A DNA stretch of 64,000 bases from Microplitis mediator (taxonomy: Eukaryota; Arthropoda; Insecta; Hymenoptera; Braconidae), in NCBI RefSeq assembly GCF_029852145.1, contig NC_079978.1, positions 14,807,153 to 14,871,152 of the forward strand. The letters run 5' to 3'. This document shows positions 62,190 to 64,000 of this stretch, in pieces; position 1 is the stretch's first letter; the number at the start of each line of letters is the position of its first letter. A program made the translations under genes and the position numbers. The notes beneath the pieces are model-generated. The model made no database searches. It was not told the origin of the DNA and saw only the letters and a list, made by a program, of their open reading frames with translations.

Positions 62190-62345
62190 ACCCGAGTCGA
62201 AATTTAGAGCCTATATAGGCCCCTCTAGCCCTAAATAGATCCGATTTAGAGCTCTGTAGTCCTCTAGCTCCGACTTTGAACCCAGAGGTCCGAACAATCA
62301 CTGAGAAGTCCGATTTTAAACTTTCAAGTCCGACAATATTAGTTC
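62190..62345 (+). repeat. array of AAGTCCGA / GAGGTCCGA words
   Basis: GAGTCGAAATTTAGAGCC, GATCCGATTTAGAGCTC, GCTCCGACTTTGAACCC, GAGGTCCGAACAATC, GAAGTCCGATTTTAAAC and CAAGTCCGAC follow each other at about 20-30 bp spacing. No inverted termini were found. Confidence 0.5.
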
Positions 62346-62699
62346 CGTAATAAATTTCGATTCGTTATAATTAAATTATTTATGATGATATAAAAAATTA
62401 AAGATTTTTTAAAATTCATTATAAACATTATTTTTTTTACATGCAACGAAATTTATTAATAACAATCGTAACAGGGAAAATGAGTTATTTTATTGACCAA
62501 AATCGCGATTTTTCGCTGATGGTCATTTACCCTGCCCGTAACCCCAAACGAGCAATTTAATGAGTTTTTCGACTTGTCGCTGGGTGCGCTGATTGAAAGT
62601 ACTCTTACGCTAGGCCCAATCATAAATTAGTAGAGGAGTGGTTTTCCGACAGCCACCGAAGATACTCGAGCGAAATTATTAAAAACGTAAGACAGCAGC

Positions 62700-62795
62700 A
62701 GAGAGAACACAGAACCGGCAGGGCCGGGTAGCCATCAAGACGTACAAAGACAGAACCGGCAGGGCCGGGTAACCATCAAGACCTACACATACAAC
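62700..62795 (+). repeat. tandem pair, about 48-bp unit
   Basis: ACAGAACCGGCAGGGCCGGG followed by TAGCCATCAAGACGTAC recurs about 42-48 bp later with small changes. It is much more GC-rich than its surroundings. The open frames across it on the minus strand show no family signature. Confidence 0.6.
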
Positions 62796-63864
62796 CGGAC
62801 AGACCAACCGAGGATTGAGACGCTGAATTAACGCAGTAGAGTACAAGTAAATTTGGAACTTTGACGAACGAGACGGAGAGCCAAAGGAACCTGACGAGAC
62901 GAACCACCAGACGGAGACAAAGCCACCGGAAAACATCAAAAATAAAATCAGGTATTAATGAAATTAATTGTTCTAGGCCCAAGCCAGAATATTAATTCAA
63001 TTCTATAAAAATACTTAATCGTTCGTCGGGGTAAATCCGCGTCTAGGCCCGTAATAGATTAATTAGTGTAAATTTTGTTAAAATTAGTTTAAGCCAGACG
63101 TTTGTCTAACCAGATCCAGGCCCTTCAGCCGGATCCAGCGCGTCGTTCATAATTCCATACCATTGCCGGAATTATTGCGTCGTAGAAAATTCTAGGCCTA
63201 TTGTGTGACAACACAAGCCAGAAATTTTGTGGTCAAGTCCGCGTTAAATAAAAGTAATTAATTAAGTTAAATAAATAACATTAAGTAAATTAATGAAATA
63301 AAATTAATTGAATAAATAATTTGAATTTATAAAGAGACCGTTAAATAACTAAATAAGACAAAGTTAACAGACGCGAAAAGTCTGAGATAAAATTTAATAA
63401 ATCAATAATTAAAATTATTAAATAATAGAAAATAATACATTAAAGTTAATAACAATAAAAGAAAATTAAGTGTCTGAACAGAACAGTAAATAATCAAGGA
63501 AAATCCAAAGTAGTCAGTGACGCATACTTTGAAGAATCGAGTGAGGATCGGGTAAATGTGGTATTGAAAATTACTGACGGAAAATTCATTGTGGTTACAG
63601 ATAATTACTAAAATGGAAATTAATAAAAGTAATAGTGAGACAGTTAATTAAAAATTAATTAATTAATAAAAATATCTTTAAACTAAATTTTAATTAATTA
63701 ATTTTATTGTTGATGAAGGACGATTAATTGGTTGTATATAATTGATTTGTAATTTTAAACGGTGAATTGAATCGAAGGATTTTAATATTGGTAAAAGGAA
63801 AATTGTTAAAAGAATGTGTGGGTTAAAAGTGAAAATAGTGTTAGTGATTTTAAAATTGTTAGTG
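62796..63864. other. unassigned region with recurrent TCTAGGCC words
   Basis: TTCTAGGCC, TCTAGGCCC and CCAGGCCC recur at 62,970-63,210, each a few dozen bases from AAGCCAGA. The remainder is very AT-rich. No gene is supported. It could be the leader of a retroelement or a host UTR extending beyond the window. Confidence 0.4.
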
Positions 63865-64000
63865 TTAAAATCACGTTGAGGGTCAAGGTGACCGCGTGAA
63901 ATTGTTGTAAAGGTTTTATATCACGTAGAGGGTCCAGGGAACCGCGTGAATGAATTAATTGTTAAGGTAAAAGTCGTGTAGAGGGTCCAGGGGACCACGC
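63865..64000 (+). repeat. tandem hairpin repeat at right edge
   Basis: Three units (starting about 63,871, 63,921 and 63,973) of the form CACG[T]NGAGGGTCNAGG[G/T][G/A]ACCGCGTG. Each can fold with GGTC/GACC and CACG/CGTG stems. Spacing is about 50 bp. The array continues past the window end. Confidence 0.6.

Noticed and set aside
62679..62982. Minus-strand frames of 68-86 codons
   Set aside because: They run across a GC-rich tandem pair and contain no recognisable domain. Most likely chance frames.

Overview
This is a eukaryotic nuclear window, very AT-rich and intron- and transposon-laden, most likely from an insect. The two host genes I recognise are an insect-type sodium leak channel (narrow abdomen/NALCN) and a divergent alpha-tubulin. 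The mobile-element content, including an 798-aa DDE protein that I associate from memory with a Cotesia-derived family, makes a parasitoid hymenopteran plausible. That placement is inference, not proof. No bacterial-style operons, CRISPR arrays or origins are present.

Layout. Positions 1-15,904 hold the first seven recognised coding exons of narrow abdomen on the minus strand (domain I through domain II S5, about 539 residues). The rest of the gene must lie left of the window. Its introns carry short palindromic-array MITEs, a recent 0.87-kb tandem triplication (9,421-12,035) inside a larger repeat, and a small unidentified plus-strand gene fragment (12.7-13.2 kb). Positions 17,923-51,013 hold alpha-tubulin exons 2-9 on the minus strand. 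The reading phase is intact at every junction. The exon carrying only the ATG is further right and was not located. Exons 2 and 3 are separated by a 25.5-kb intron with a GC donor. That intron is filled with a decayed DDE transposon with very long terminal inverted repeats (25.6-30.9 kb), large foldback elements (28.3-30.1 and 31.3-32.8 kb), two TIR elements with tRNA-like cores (32.9-34.4 kb), a two-exon hypothetical ORF (36.5-37.4 kb), an intact Ty3/gypsy-type retrotransposon with identical 748-bp LTRs (40.1-46.3 kb), a dead Tc1-like transposase (48.1-48.9 kb) and a 5S-rRNA-derived SINE (49.3-49.8 kb).

To the right of tubulin exon 2 (possibly still its intron 1) lies a 3.4-kb DNA transposon with matching TIRs and an apparently intact four-exon DDE transposase (51.3-54.7 kb). 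Next comes a 2.7-kb foldback with a second TIR element sitting at its centre (54.9-57.6 kb), then further copies of the AACTTCCCGCT/AGCGGGAAGTT repeat family (also at 0, 8.6-12.7 and 19.2-22.0 kb). Another TIR element with a tRNA-like core follows (59.4-60.2 kb). The last part is AT-rich and ends in a tandem hairpin repeat at the right edge.

The most notable pattern is a set of apparently unrelated small TIR elements. Each is built largely from its own short, inverted or direct word (for example GGAGTGAA, CACGGTGG, ACGGTA, AGATATAA, GACAGTTCAACC, CATATATGGCC, AAGAAAT). Several also carry a tRNA-like, pol III-promoter-like module. All homology statements come from reading the sequence and family knowledge; no database was searched.
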